From: Dawidia soli
Lineage (GTDB): Bacteria; Bacteroidota; Bacteroidia; Cytophagales; Cyclobacteriaceae
NCBI RefSeq assembly: GCF_018598185.1
Contig: NZ_JAHESC010000064.1
Coordinates: 1 to 32,074, forward strand
Length of the DNA stretch: 32,074 bases
Reading direction: 5' to 3'
Position 1 is the stretch's first letter; each line of letters begins with the position of its first letter. Below, one piece after another: positions 1 to 8,223 of the stretch. Position numbers and translations under genes: made by a program. The notes beneath the pieces are model-generated. The model was not told the origin of the DNA and ran no database searches. It saw nothing but the letters and a program-made list of their open reading frames with translations.

Positions 1-806
1 CAGGTGGTGCGCTCGCGGTCGGTCTGGCTGCCGTGGTTCTTGCCGGTTTGGGCGTCGCGGCCGTGGTCGGTGGTGACGACGATCATCCATTGCTCGCCGT
101 GTTGTTGCTCGCGGGCTTTGATGGCTTCCCACACGCGGCCTACCTGCGCGTCGGCTTTCTTTACCGCGTCATAGAACTGCGGGCTGTCGCCGTACATATG
201 GCCCATGTCGTCGGTATATTCCAGGTATACCCACGACAGGTCGGGGCCTTTCTCGCGGATATAGCGGCCGGCCTCCGTGGAGACGCTTTCGTCGATGTCG
301 AACATGCGTTTTTCGCCCGCGGGGAAGCGGGTCTTGTCGAGCTCCAGGCCGTCGTAGCTATAGTCGAGCCTGATGTTGCCGGCGGTGGGGAGGCCTTCGC
401 CTACCAGCTTGGTACGGTTGTCGATCCACGACGAGAAGACGGCGGTCTGCAGCGACGGGTTAGCTTGCTCCGCCACACGGAAGATGTTCCAGTACGCGTA
501 GTTGGGCTCGCGGATGTCGTTGTCCCACACGTTGTGTTTGTGTGACCACACGCCGGTGAGGACGTGGTTGTAGCCCACGGCGGATACGGTGGGAGACTGG
601 CTGAAGCCGTCTTTTTCACCACCCAGGTAGGAACGTGTATAGCCGCCGCGGGCGGCGATCTCTTTTAATACCGGCATGTCGGTCTTTTCAATGACATCGG
701 CCGGAATACCGTCGAGAATGATAAATACGGCCTTGCGCGTTTGGGCGGCGGCGCTCAGCACGATCCAGCAGCAGGCGACTGATAACAGAAACTTAACCTT
801 GATCAT
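1..806 (-). CDS. Secreted alkaline phosphatase-superfamily phosphodiesterase (partial)
   Basis: The reading frame starts at ATG 806-804 and runs off the left edge without a stop, so about 268 N-terminal residues are visible and the C-terminus is missing. Residues 1-21 look like a signal peptide ending in SAAAQ. The mature part begins KAVFIILDGIPAD, where D32 is the usual first metal ligand of the nucleotide pyrophosphatase/phosphodiesterase (NPP) fold. A TG motif follows at 84-85 after a PTVS segment that probably holds the Ser/Thr nucleophile, and VTTDHGRD at about 243-250 supplies the second metal-binding Asp/His pair. NPP-type enzymes hydrolyse phosphodiesters or phosphomonoesters; the substrate cannot be told here. 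The promoter region carries a TAnnTTTG element and a palindrome shared with susC, so it may belong to the same TetR regulon. Family is well supported; exact activity is not. Confidence 0.85.
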   Translation of the reverse strand, partial: MIKVKFLLSVACCWIVLSAAAQTRKAVFIILDGIPADVIEKTDMPVLKEIAARGGYTRSYLGGEKDGFSQSPTVSAVGYNHVLTGVWSHKHNVWDNDIREPNYAYWNIFRVAEQANPSLQTAVFSSWIDNRTKLVGEGLPTAGNIRLDYSYDGLELDKTRFPAGEKRMFDIDESVSTEAGRYIREKGPDLSWVYLEYTDDMGHMYGDSPQFYDAVKKADAQVGRVWEAIKAREQQHGEQWMIVVTTDHGRDAQTGKNHGSQTDRERTT

Positions 807-859
807 AAAATGCTTTGAAAGATTAGTGGTAAATCGGTATGGACGCATTCGTCTGTCCG

Positions 860-867
860 CAAAGGTA
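860..867 (-). promoter_or_regulatory. Predicted -7 element for the phosphodiesterase gene
   Basis: Read on the minus strand, 867-860 is TACCTTTG, an exact match to the Bacteroidota -7 consensus TAnnTTTG. It lies 53 bases upstream of the ATG at 806. The palindrome at 881-896 begins 13 bases further upstream, where the -33 element should be. Prediction from consensus only. Confidence 0.5.
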
Positions 868-880
868 CTACATGGATAGA

Positions 881-896
881 TTGAATGACCATTCAA
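881..896. promoter_or_regulatory. Candidate TetR operator, copy 1
   Basis: TTGAATGACCATTCAA is a 16-bp inverted repeat with 7-bp perfect arms. Half-sites read TTGAATGA and TTGAATGG. A closely similar palindrome lies at 1877-1892 on the other side of the TetR gene; both fit the half-site TTGAAYGR. This copy lies between the divergent phosphodiesterase (start 806, minus) and the small membrane protein (start 934, plus). It is 13 bases upstream of the minus-strand TAnnTTTG element, so a bound dimer would cover the -33 region. For the plus strand the nearest -7-like sequence, TATCTTCG at 904-911, has one mismatch. Confidence 0.6.
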
Positions 897-933
897 AATT
901 GAATATCTTCGCGCAGCTATTAAAATCGGGTAC

Positions 934-1212
934 ATGAATGAAACGTTAAGTTTTTCGGTAGGCGAGATCGTCGGATGGACGGGTGTGCTGGCGTATGTAA
1001 CGGCCTACGCGTTGCTGAGCCTGGGGTGGATGCGCGCCGAGGGTGTGCCGTACCACCTGCTCAATGCGCTCGGCGGTCTATGCCTGGTCATCGTCTCGTA
1101 TACGCTCATGGACTTGCCGAACCTGGTGGTCAATGCCATCTGGATCGTGATTGCCGCGGCATCGATTGCGCGGATCTACCACGTTCGGAAAAAGAATCAC
1201 CGGCAGGCCTAA
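934..1212 (+). CDS. Small membrane protein, CBU_0592-like family
   Basis: A 92-residue protein with three hydrophobic segments: about 13-32 (GWTGVLAYVTAYALLSLGW), 40-60 (YHLLNALGGLCLVIVSYTLM) and 64-82 (NLVVNAIWIVIAAASIARI). It ends in a basic tail (HVRKKNHRQA). The pattern GW-G-LAY--AY-L, Y-LLN--GG and N-IWI is that of the short CBU_0592-type inner-membrane proteins, whose function is not established. It is divergent from the phosphodiesterase and convergent with tetR, with only four bases between its stop and the tetR stop. The candidate TetR operator at 881-896 lies upstream of it, so it may belong to the same regulon. Family assignment is from memory of the consensus. Confidence 0.75.
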   Translation: MNETLSFSVGEIVGWTGVLAYVTAYALLSLGWMRAEGVPYHLLNALGGLCLVIVSYTLMDLPNLVVNAIWIVIAAASIARIYHVRKKNHRQA

Positions 1213-1216
1213 AGGA

Positions 1217-1807
1217 CTACAGGCCAAGCAATGTCAGTGCCTGTCGTTTCATCATGTTCAGCTTGCGGGTGTTCTCTGTCGGCGAGTCGACCATGCCTAA
1301 ATAATAATAGGCGCCTTCGATCAGCGCGAAGATGACCTCAGCCGTTTCCTTTTCATTCCTGAGTTGAATAACGCCGTTGGCGCAGGCTTTGTGCAAGGCG
1401 TCCCGCAGCGATTCGCGCAGGGAGTCGTGCAGCGATTTAAAGGACGCGCGGATCTTTTTGTCGCGATAGGTGAGGGCATAGCAGCTATAAAATACGCTGT
1501 CGTCGAAGAGCTTGTCCCAGGTGCGGGAGAAGAGGTTGTCCATTAATTGTGTAAGCTCTTTTGCGGTGGTATAATGCCCGCCGTTAGTTTTATAGATGTC
1601 GCTGTAGCGTTCGAGGATAAAATGGATAAGCCCTTCGATAAGCGCTTCGCGTGTCTTGAAATAGTGTACGATCAGGCTCGGATTGATCTCGAGGTGATCG
1701 GCTACTTTGGCTATCGAGGCATTTTCAAGACCTATTTTTTTTGCGACTTTATAGAAGGCGAGTATGATTTCCTGCTGGCGTACCTCCTTGAGGCTGGTTC
1801 TTCCCAT
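1217..1807 (-). CDS. TetR/AcrR-family transcriptional regulator
   Basis: A 196-residue protein. Residues about 8-58 form the TetR N-terminal DNA-binding domain: VRQQEIILAFYKVAKKIG is the first helix, and ASIAKVADHLEINPSLIVHYF followed by KTREAL is the helix-turn-helix with its characteristic exit. The rest is the helical ligand/dimerisation domain, which is too variable to suggest a ligand. The gene sits between two copies of a 16-bp palindrome (881-896 and 1877-1892) and diverges from susC, the usual arrangement for a local repressor. A TAnnTTTG element lies at 1831-1824 and a second, different palindrome lies at 1816-1830 in its leader. Target genes are therefore probably susC/susD, the phosphodiesterase and perhaps the small membrane protein; this is inference. 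Confidence 0.9.
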   Translation of the reverse strand: MGRTSLKEVRQQEIILAFYKVAKKIGLENASIAKVADHLEINPSLIVHYFKTREALIEGLIHFILERYSDIYKTNGGHYTTAKELTQLMDNLFSRTWDKLFDDSVFYSCYALTYRDKKIRASFKSLHDSLRESLRDALHKACANGVIQLRNEKETAEVIFALIEGAYYYLGMVDSPTENTRKLNMMKRQALTLLGL

Positions 1808-1815
1808 CGTGTTAA

Positions 1816-1830
1816 AGTTTTGTCAAAACT
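1816..1830. promoter_or_regulatory. Perfect palindrome in the tetR leader
   Basis: AGTTTTGTCAAAACT has 7-bp perfect arms around one central base. It overlaps the predicted tetR -7 element (1831-1824) and lies nine bases before the start codon. It is unlike the TTGAAYGR palindromes, so it could bind a different regulator or form a small hairpin in the leader. No further evidence. Confidence 0.4.
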
Positions 1831-1831
1831 A
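1824..1831 (-). promoter_or_regulatory. Predicted -7 element of tetR
   Basis: On the minus strand 1831-1824 reads TAGTTTTG, an exact TAnnTTTG match 17 bases upstream of the tetR ATG. No clear TTTG is seen at the -33 position. The TetR-type palindrome at 1877-1892 lies about 45 bases further upstream, so it would overlap the susC promoter rather than this one. Confidence 0.45.
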
Positions 1832-1876
1832 CATTAAATCAATCAGACCCGATGTGAAGAGTCTGTTAATTTTTGA

Positions 1877-1892
1877 TTGAACGGTCATTCAA
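1877..1892. promoter_or_regulatory. Candidate TetR operator, copy 2
   Basis: TTGAACGGTCATTCAA is an inverted repeat. Adding A1876 and T1893 extends it to 18 bp, with half-sites ATTGAACGG and ATTGAATGA. It matches copy 1 at 881-896 in the outer TTGAA/TTCAA and most of the centre. It lies in the tetR-susC intergenic region, 15 bases upstream of the susC -7 element at 1908, so a bound dimer would cover the -33 region of susC. Confidence 0.6.
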
Positions 1893-1907
1893 TATTTATT
1901 CTACCTA

Positions 1908-1915
1908 TACATTTG
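1908..1915 (+). promoter_or_regulatory. Predicted -7 element of susC
   Basis: TACATTTG is an exact TAnnTTTG match, 26 bases upstream of the susC ATG at 1942. This gives a short leader. The expected -33 TTTG is not evident; that position is occupied by the palindrome at 1877-1892. Confidence 0.5.
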
Positions 1916-1941
1916 ATCCGTAAAACATCAATCCCCTTGCA

Positions 1942-4900
1942 ATGAAGCAACTCTACAATCTTTCCGGTCTCACCCGCGTGGTCGTGCTCGCCTGTTTACT
2001 GGCGGGTCTTCCGGGATGGGTGATGGCCCAGAACGTCTTGTCTGCCGGGCAGCGCACAACGCTACGCGGTACGGTGACGGATGCTGCCGACGGTTCGCCT
2101 GTGATCGGCGCCAGCGTCCTGGTCAAATCCACTGCCAACGGTACGATGACCGATGTGAACGGCAGTTTTTCGCTGGACGTTGCGGAAGGTGACGTGCTGG
2201 TGGTCACGTTTATCGGCTATGTCACCTCGGAGGTAACGGTCGGTAACCGTTCTACGATCGACATTCCGATACAGGCCAGCGCTACTTCTTTGGAAGAAGT
2301 GGTGGTCGTGGGTTTTGGCGAGCAGAAGAAGGCCAACCTGTCGGGTGCCGTCAGCGTGGTCGACAGCAAAGTATTGGAAGCGCGCCCGATCCAAAGCGTG
2401 GGCCAGGGCCTTCAGGGTGTTGTGCCGAACCTCAACGTAGATTTTGCCAGCGGCGCTCCCGGTGCGGTGCCGAACATCAACATTCGCGGGATGGCATCGA
2501 TCACCGGTGCCGGACCGTTGGTTATAGTAGACAACGTGCCCATGAGCGTGGCCGACCTGAACCTCATTGCGCCGTCGGATATCAAGAGTATATCGGTTAT
2601 CAAGGATGCCTCGGCATCGACCATCTATGGTTCGCGCGCCGCGGCGGGCGTGATCCTGATCACCACGAAGAGCGGTGTCCGTGAAGGCTTTAACGTGGAG
2701 TATAACAATAATTTTTCCTGGGGGAGCGCTACGGTACTGCCCAGCAAGGTGACAGATCCTTACATCTATATGCGGACGCTGGAAACAGCCACCGACAATA
2801 CGCCGTGGGATTATGTGAACTATACGCCGGTGCAATACGAGTGGGCGCGCCAGCGCTCCGACGATCCCTCGTCGTCGGGACCGGTGCGGATCGATCCGGA
2901 AGACAATGCGCTGTGGGCTTATATGGGCAACCGCGATTGGACTAAATACTACCTGGACAATCCTACGCTGTCGGTTCGGCATAATATAAACCTGTCGGGT
3001 AAGTCGGGCACCACGTCTTATTATCTATCGGGTGCTTACGATTCACAGAACGGGGCGCTGAAAGTTGCCGACGATAAATACGACCGCTACAGCATTCGTA
3101 CCAAGCTCAACTTCACGCCGTATAAATGGTTGACGTTTGGCAACAACACTCAGTTGTCGCTGACGAACCGGGTAACGCCGTCACAGTTGTCGATGGAAGA
3201 TCTGTTCAACCTGTTTCCGACCAGCTGGGACCGCAACCCCGACGGGTCGTGGGCCAATACGGACGTGGGCCGTGCGGCGGCTAAAATGATCGACGGCGGC
3301 CAGAGCGTATCGAAAGTAAATATGTTCCAGACCACCTTCAGCGGTGAGCTGTCGTTCTGGGAGCGCATGGTGCGCATGAACGCCGACTTTACGGTGCGTC
3401 GCGATACCTATAATTACCGCACCAACAGCAACAAATTGTTGATCGGTTATGGTCCGGACGACGTTCGCGAGGAAGGAGCCAACACCGCCGGGCGTCTGGG
3501 TACACAGCAATCGTACTACGTGCTGAATACGTATGCTACGTTTGAAAAGACGTTTGCGCAGAAGCACTATGTCAACGCCATCGTGGGTTTCAATCAGGAG
3601 TATAACCGTCTGGATTCGGTTGAAACCGAGAAGGTGGGGGTGATCTCGCCGTCGATCCCTTCTGTGGGGCTTGCTACCGGGTTGGCGAGTGTGGACGAAG
3701 CCATCCGGGAATGGGCGCTGCGTGGCGCCTTTTATCGCCTGAATTATATTTACCGCGACCGGTATATTGTCGAGTTCGACGGCCGCTATGACGGTTCTTC
3801 CAAATTCCGCAAGGACAAGCGCTTTGGTTTCTACCCGTCGGTGTCGGCCGGCTGGAAGGTGGACCAGGAATCGTTCTGGGAGCCGGTCGCCACAGTAGTC
3901 AATACGTTAAAGATCCGCGGTTCCTATGGCTCGTTGGGCAACCAGTCCAGCATTACGGAATATGGTTATTTCCCGCTTTCGAGTCTGAAAGAAGGCAAGT
4001 ATCTGATCGGCGGTGCGCTGCCGTCTATGGTGTCGTCGCCGTATCTGGTGTCGGACAACTATGGTTGGGAAGATATAAAATCCAGTAACGTGGGTATTGA
4101 CGTAGGGGTTCTGCAGCAGCGCATTACGGCGACGTTCGACGTTTTCCGCCGCGATACAGAAGGCATGCTGATGGCGGGCAGAGAGCTGCCGGCGGTGCTG
4201 GGCGTGGCGCCCCCGAAAGAAAATGCTGCCGACCTCCGTACCACCGGCTGGGAGCTGTCGCTGGGATATGACGATGAGTTTAGTCTGGCAGGCAAGCCGC
4301 TGCATGCATTTGCAAGCTTTGTGATCTCCGATAACCGCACGAAGATCACCAAGTTCGACAACCCTAACCGCAGCCTCACGCAATACTATGAGGGGATGAC
4401 ACTCGGCGAGATCTGGGGCCTGCGCAGCGACGGTCTGTTTCAGAATCAGGAAGAGATCAACGCACTCGACGAGACTTCTATCATTCCCTGGGGTGCGCTG
4501 GACGTCGTACCGGGCTGGCCGAAATACAAGGACCTGGACAACAGCGGCTCTATCGAGAAGGGCGCTACCGTCGACGACCCGAAAGATCTGTCGGTGATCG
4601 GTAACATCACGCCGCGTTTCCGCTTTGGTTTTACCGTAGGCGCGGAGTGGAACGGGTTCGACCTGCGTGCCTTCTTCCAGGGCGTGGGTAAAATGGACTA
4701 CTATCCCATCAACTATCTGTACTGGGGCTATTATCAGCAGCCGTACGCCGGCGGCTATACGCACCTGCTGGACTTTTACCGCGGCGAGGGAGACAGCGAA
4801 GCCGAGCGTGCGCAGCATTCGCAGTCGTATATCAACGCGGGCCTGGCCGACGCCAACCCGGATGCCCAATACCCGGTGCTGCAGGCGTGGCTTGCCGACA

Positions 4901-5253
4901 AGAACCTGGGTGAGCGCATTGACCGGGCACAAGGCCTGGCGATCCCCCAGACGGGCTATATGCAGAATGGCGCTTACCTGCGTCTGAAGAATATCACGAT
5001 CGGCTATTCGCTGCCGCATGCCCTGCTGAGCCGCATCCACGTCAACAAGCTGCGGGTATATGTCAGCGGCGAGAACCTGACGGAATGGTCAGCGGTCAAG
5101 AAGTACTTCGACCCGGAGGCGATCACCAATAATATCGGCAAGACGGATCCGAACTATGACCCGGTCGATCATGCCGGCAGCGATCTGAACGGTTGGGGAT
5201 ATGCCTATCCTTTTCAACGGAAGTATTCCTTTGGTATTGAACTGCAATTCTAG
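1942..5253 (+). CDS. SusC/RagA-family TonB-linked outer-membrane transporter
   Basis: An 1103-residue outer-membrane importer. Residues 1-30 form a signal peptide ending in VMAQ. Residues about 40-112 are the carboxypeptidase-regulatory-like domain typical of SusC (LRGTVTDAADGSPVIGASV). SLEEVVVVGFGEQKK at about 116-130 contains the TonB-box region. The plug domain follows, with the SusC/RagA signature IKDASASTIYGSRAAAGVIL near 220-240, and the 22-strand barrel ends in the aromatic terminal strand FGIELQF. It would form a lid-and-barrel pair with the SusD protein that starts 31 bases downstream, importing an oligomeric or complex nutrient with TonB energy. No glycoside hydrolase or FecR/sigma pair is adjacent; the local regulator is the divergent TetR gene. 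Substrate unknown; the neighbouring phosphodiesterase hints at a phosphorylated compound, which is speculation. Confidence 0.95.
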   Translation: MKQLYNLSGLTRVVVLACLLAGLPGWVMAQNVLSAGQRTTLRGTVTDAADGSPVIGASVLVKSTANGTMTDVNGSFSLDVAEGDVLVVTFIGYVTSEVTVGNRSTIDIPIQASATSLEEVVVVGFGEQKKANLSGAVSVVDSKVLEARPIQSVGQGLQGVVPNLNVDFASGAPGAVPNINIRGMASITGAGPLVIVDNVPMSVADLNLIAPSDIKSISVIKDASASTIYGSRAAAGVILITTKSGVREGFNVEYNNNFSWGSATVLPSKVTDPYIYMRTLETATDNTPWDYVNYTPVQYEWARQRSDDPSSSGPVRIDPEDNALWAYMGNRDWTKYYLDNPTLSVRHNINLSGKSGTTSYYLSGAYDSQNGALKVADDKYDRYSIRTKLNFTPYKWLTFGNNTQLSLTNRVTPSQLSMEDLFNLFPTSWDRNPDGSWANTDVGRAAAKMIDGGQSVSKVNMFQTTFSGELSFWERMVRMNADFTVRRDTYNYRTNSNKLLIGYGPDDVREEGANTAGRLGTQQSYYVLNTYATFEKTFAQKHYVNAIVGFNQEYNRLDSVETEKVGVISPSIPSVGLATGLASVDEAIREWALRGAFYRLNYIYRDRYIVEFDGRYDGSSKFRKDKRFGFYPSVSAGWKVDQESFWEPVATVVNTLKIRGSYGSLGNQSSITEYGYFPLSSLKEGKYLIGGALPSMVSSPYLVSDNYGWEDIKSSNVGIDVGVLQQRITATFDVFRRDTEGMLMAGRELPAVLGVAPPKENAADLRTTGWELSLGYDDEFSLAGKPLHAFASFVISDNRTKITKFDNPNRSLTQYYEGMTLGEIWGLRSDGLFQNQEEINALDETSIIPWGALDVVPGWPKYKDLDNSGSIEKGATVDDPKDLSVIGNITPRFRFGFTVGAEWNGFDLRAFFQGVGKMDYYPINYLYWGYYQQPYAGGYTHLLDFYRGEGDSEAERAQHSQSYINAGLADANPDAQYPVLQAWLADKNLGERIDRAQGLAIPQTGYMQNGAYLRLKNITIGYSLPHALLSRIHVNKLRVYVSGENLTEWSAVKKYFDPEAITNNIGKTDPNYDPVDHAGSDLNGWGYAYPFQRKYSFGIELQF

Positions 5254-5284
5254 TTTGTACGATTCACCTCATTAATGTAAAAAC

Positions 5285-7090
5285 ATGAATAAATATAGTA
5301 TATGCTGTGTCGCACTCCTGCTGGCCGCGCAAGCCTGCAACGACGACTTCCTGGAGCGCTCGCCCCAGACGGAGATCAGCGAAAAGGATTTCTTTCATAC
5401 GGCCGACGACCTCGACACCTATCTCTATAGCCTGTACAATTTTGCGGGCGTCGGGATCTATGTAGAAGACGCCGCCACCGATAATGCCGCGACGACGGGT
5501 GTTACCGAGCTCAAGAACATGATGTCGGGCACGCCGACGGCCGCCAACGTTACCGAAGGCTGGACGTGGGATCAGCTGCGCAAGGTGAACTACTACCTGG
5601 ATCACGTTGGTACCGCGAAGCTGACCGAACCGCAGCAAAAGCACTACGAAGGCATGGGGCGGTTCTTTCGTGCGAAGTTCTACATGGGAAAAGTACAACG
5701 TTACTCGGACGTGCCGTGGTACGACAAGACATTAACACAGTACGATGCTGACCTGTTCAAGGGGCGCGACGGCCGCGCGCTGGTTGTCGACAAGATCTTC
5801 GAAGACCTGGAGTTTGCCCGCCAGTATGTCGATGCGGATGGCGAGGAAGACCGCGCGGGCGCGGTGAACCGCTGGGTGGTCCGGGCCGTTATGGCACAGG
5901 CAGCGCTATACGAAGGTACCTATCGCAAGTACCACACGGAGCTCGCGTTGCAGGCCACGGCAGATCAATACCTGGCGCTGGCGGCGGAAGTTGCCGGCGA
6001 GATCATAGACGACGGTGGCTTTGCGCTGCACAACACGGGACATCCGGAGTCCGACTATGCATCGTTGTTCACCAGCGAAGACCTGGAAGGTAACCGCGAG
6101 GTGATCCTGGGGCGGTTCAGTGAAGCCAACCTGCTCAACAGCGGTTGGTGGGGATACATGTTCGGCAATTACGAGGTGAGTCCGTCCAAAGATCTGCTGC
6201 AGACTTACCTGATGGGCGATGGCACGCCGTACACCAGTCAGCCCGGATACACTACGAACGGGTTTGTGGAAGAGTTTGAAGACCGCGACCCCCGCCTGGC
6301 ACAGACCTATGCTTATCCGGGCTGGGAGCTGGTCAACTCGTCGACCTATGCGCAAGGCGCCGGGATCTATGTTCAGGAGCTGTCGCGCAACTTTACGGGG
6401 TATCATCAGATCAAAGGTTTTGTGAACGACACCGACACCGAGGTGCAAAACAATCTCGACATACCGCTGATCCGTTTGGCGGAGATCTACCTGATCTACG
6501 CTGAGGCGAAAGCGGAGCTGAATGCACTGACCCAGGGCGACCTGGACAACACGATCAACAAGATCCGTGCGCGTGCCGGTATGCCGGCACTTTCGATCAA
6601 TCCTCCGGCGGATGCCGTGCTGCAAGCGCAGTACCCGTTGGTGACGGGCGCACAGGCAACCGTACTGCTGGAGATCCGTCGCGAGCGTCGTGTGGAGCTG
6701 GCGTTGGAGGGTTACCGCTTTGACGATCTTATGCGCTGGCATGCGGGTAAGCGTGTGGAGATCGAGCCGGAGGGATTGTACTTCCCGGGATTGGGTAAAT
6801 ATGATCTGACGGGCGACAATATCGAGGATATCATTCTGCTGTCGGTCGATGACGAAATTCCGGCGGACGAGGAGAAGGAAAAGAATTCATTGGGCAAGAC
6901 GCTGGTGTATCACAGCGTAGGGGCTATCGGCACGGATGGTGCTACGTTCTTCCTGACGGAGGGCGAGAGCGGCAATGTCGCCACGGCAGATGATCTGGGG
7001 CTCTTTCTGGAGCCGAAATATTATTACCGGCCGGTGCCGCAGCCGCAGGTGTTGCTGAACCCCAACCTGGAGCAGATCATGGGATGGTAA
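5285..7090 (+). CDS. SusD/RagB-family surface nutrient-binding lipoprotein
   Basis: A 601-residue lipoprotein. The first 17 residues are a signal peptide with lipobox AAQA-C18, and the mature start CNDDFLERSPQTEISEKDFF is characteristic of SusD. TPR-like helices of the SusD fold follow, and LIRLAEIYLIYAEAKAE at about 397-413 is the conserved SusD/RagB helix near the C-terminal domain. RRERRVELALEGYRFDDLMRW near 464-484 and the ending NPNLEQIMGW are further family hallmarks. It covers the extracellular face of the SusC barrel and captures the substrate. It is co-transcribed with susC, with a 31-base gap. Length is somewhat above the usual 500-550. Family certain, ligand unknown. Confidence 0.95.
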   Translation: MNKYSICCVALLLAAQACNDDFLERSPQTEISEKDFFHTADDLDTYLYSLYNFAGVGIYVEDAATDNAATTGVTELKNMMSGTPTAANVTEGWTWDQLRKVNYYLDHVGTAKLTEPQQKHYEGMGRFFRAKFYMGKVQRYSDVPWYDKTLTQYDADLFKGRDGRALVVDKIFEDLEFARQYVDADGEEDRAGAVNRWVVRAVMAQAALYEGTYRKYHTELALQATADQYLALAAEVAGEIIDDGGFALHNTGHPESDYASLFTSEDLEGNREVILGRFSEANLLNSGWWGYMFGNYEVSPSKDLLQTYLMGDGTPYTSQPGYTTNGFVEEFEDRDPRLAQTYAYPGWELVNSSTYAQGAGIYVQELSRNFTGYHQIKGFVNDTDTEVQNNLDIPLIRLAEIYLIYAEAKAELNALTQGDLDNTINKIRARAGMPALSINPPADAVLQAQYPLVTGAQATVLLEIRRERRVELALEGYRFDDLMRWHAGKRVEIEPEGLYFPGLGKYDLTGDNIEDIILLSVDDEIPADEEKEKNSLGKTLVYHSVGAIGTDGATFFLTEGESGNVATADDLGLFLEPKYYYRPVPQPQVLLNPNLEQIMGW

Positions 7091-7114
7091 GGATCCGGTG
7101 TTACTGGCATCGTG

Positions 7115-7147
7115 AAAAAAAAAGAACGCCGCGATACGCGGCGTTCT
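7115..7147 (-). terminator. Rho-independent terminator between convergent units
   Basis: AGAACGCCGCG (7123-7133) pairs perfectly with CGCGGCGTTCT (7137-7147) around a 3-base loop. On the minus strand the stem is followed by nine T (7123-7115), a textbook terminator for the gene ending at 7174. On the plus strand, behind susD, the stem lacks a T tract, so it is at best a weak terminator there. Confidence 0.85.
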
Positions 7148-7173
7148 TCATTACAGGGCATCAAAAGTTCTTG

Positions 7174-8223
7174 CTATTTGTGCGGCACGTGACTATCCAT
7201 AAAGCGTTTCCGGGAATTATCCCAGTGGGAAAGCACGCCGCTGCGTTTCTTATTGAGATCGTCGTTTACTTTGGTATAGTTCTGAACGGCTTGATTGTAC
7301 GTATTGACGCTTTTATTATAGACGTCTATATCAGCCTGGGTGCGTTTGGCGGCAGGTTTGGCTTCGAAGGTTTTGCGGGCCTTTTCGTGGTCGTCGGCTT
7401 TGATCATAAAATCCGACAACGCCGTAATGTTTCCGGCTTCCATTACCTGGAACTCGAGTATTTTGCGGCATGCGGTGACGAGCGATCCATCGCCCTTAAA
7501 GGCCTTTACGGTGTCAAGTCGTGACAGGCCTTCTTCCGCGTAGCGCTTCATCGCCTCGCGGCTTTGCTCCATGCCGTTCACATCTTTATTATTCAAGGCG
7601 GTGATCATATTGCCTTCCTGTACGGTGCTTTTGAAGTGAATGAGATACAACGCATTCACATAACTGCTCACCTTGCCGGTTTGCTGGAGCTTGCGTGAGA
7701 GCTTTGAGCTTTGGGCTTCAGACAAGCGCACGTTGTGGTTTGCCGCGAACGTGCGGTAAGCGTTCGATACCTGGTCATAGGCTTCATCGAGGCGGTCGCC
7801 TGCTTTTTCCTGCATCAGCAAGTAGGCCTCCATTTCATCGTACGAGCGCTCGGCGATCTCTTCCATGTCCACGATCTTGCGGTAATCTTCATTGAAGACC
7901 GAAAGCAATACATTCCAGTACTGCACATAAGCCGTTTTCAGGGTGGCGTCGCCTTCAAAAGGTTTGAGCCTGTTACCTTGCGTAATGGCTGTACGCACCG
8001 CGGCGATAAGGTCCTGGCGGCGTTTGTCCATTTTACGCGCGCGGCCCCCGTGCGCTACCTCGCTCATGTAGCTCATATATTTTTCCGAGAGCGTTCCTTC
8101 CAGGTCAGACAGAAAGGCCATGTGTTCTGCTGCCGTACCCGCCGCATGGGGATGTTCTTTTGAAAGGCCTGAAAAGGTCAGGCTCATCAGTGCAACAATA
8201 AGCGCCAACTTCGCGTGTGTCAT
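7174..8223 (-). CDS. Exported helical protein of unknown function
   Basis: A 349-residue protein with a signal peptide (LALIVALMSLTFSGL within the first 21 residues). It is otherwise almost entirely predicted helix, rich in Lys/Glu/Asp/Ala, with tandem helical segments and a coiled-coil-like C-terminal part (about 270-340). No catalytic motif was recognised. The overall look recalls the LIC11966-type surface-protein family found in Leptospira and Bacteroidota, but this is a weak recollection. The start codon overlaps the stop of the upstream Prc-like protease by four bases (ATGA), so the two are translationally coupled. It may be a substrate-binding adaptor or partner of that protease in the periplasm, by analogy with other Prc partners; this is inference. 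Confidence 0.7.
   Translation of the reverse strand: MTHAKLALIVALMSLTFSGLSKEHPHAAGTAAEHMAFLSDLEGTLSEKYMSYMSEVAHGGRARKMDKRRQDLIAAVRTAITQGNRLKPFEGDATLKTAYVQYWNVLLSVFNEDYRKIVDMEEIAERSYDEMEAYLLMQEKAGDRLDEAYDQVSNAYRTFAANHNVRLSEAQSSKLSRKLQQTGKVSSYVNALYLIHFKSTVQEGNMITALNNKDVNGMEQSREAMKRYAEEGLSRLDTVKAFKGDGSLVTACRKILEFQVMEAGNITALSDFMIKADDHEKARKTFEAKPAAKRTQADIDVYNKSVNTYNQAVQNYTKVNDDLNKKRSGVLSHWDNSRKRFMDSHVPHK

Noticed and set aside
2062-5040. Long minus-strand open frames opposite susC (306 and 377 codons)
   Set aside because: They are antisense to a clear SusC gene; their translations are Arg/His/Val-rich with no family motif, as expected from GC-rich third-position bias.
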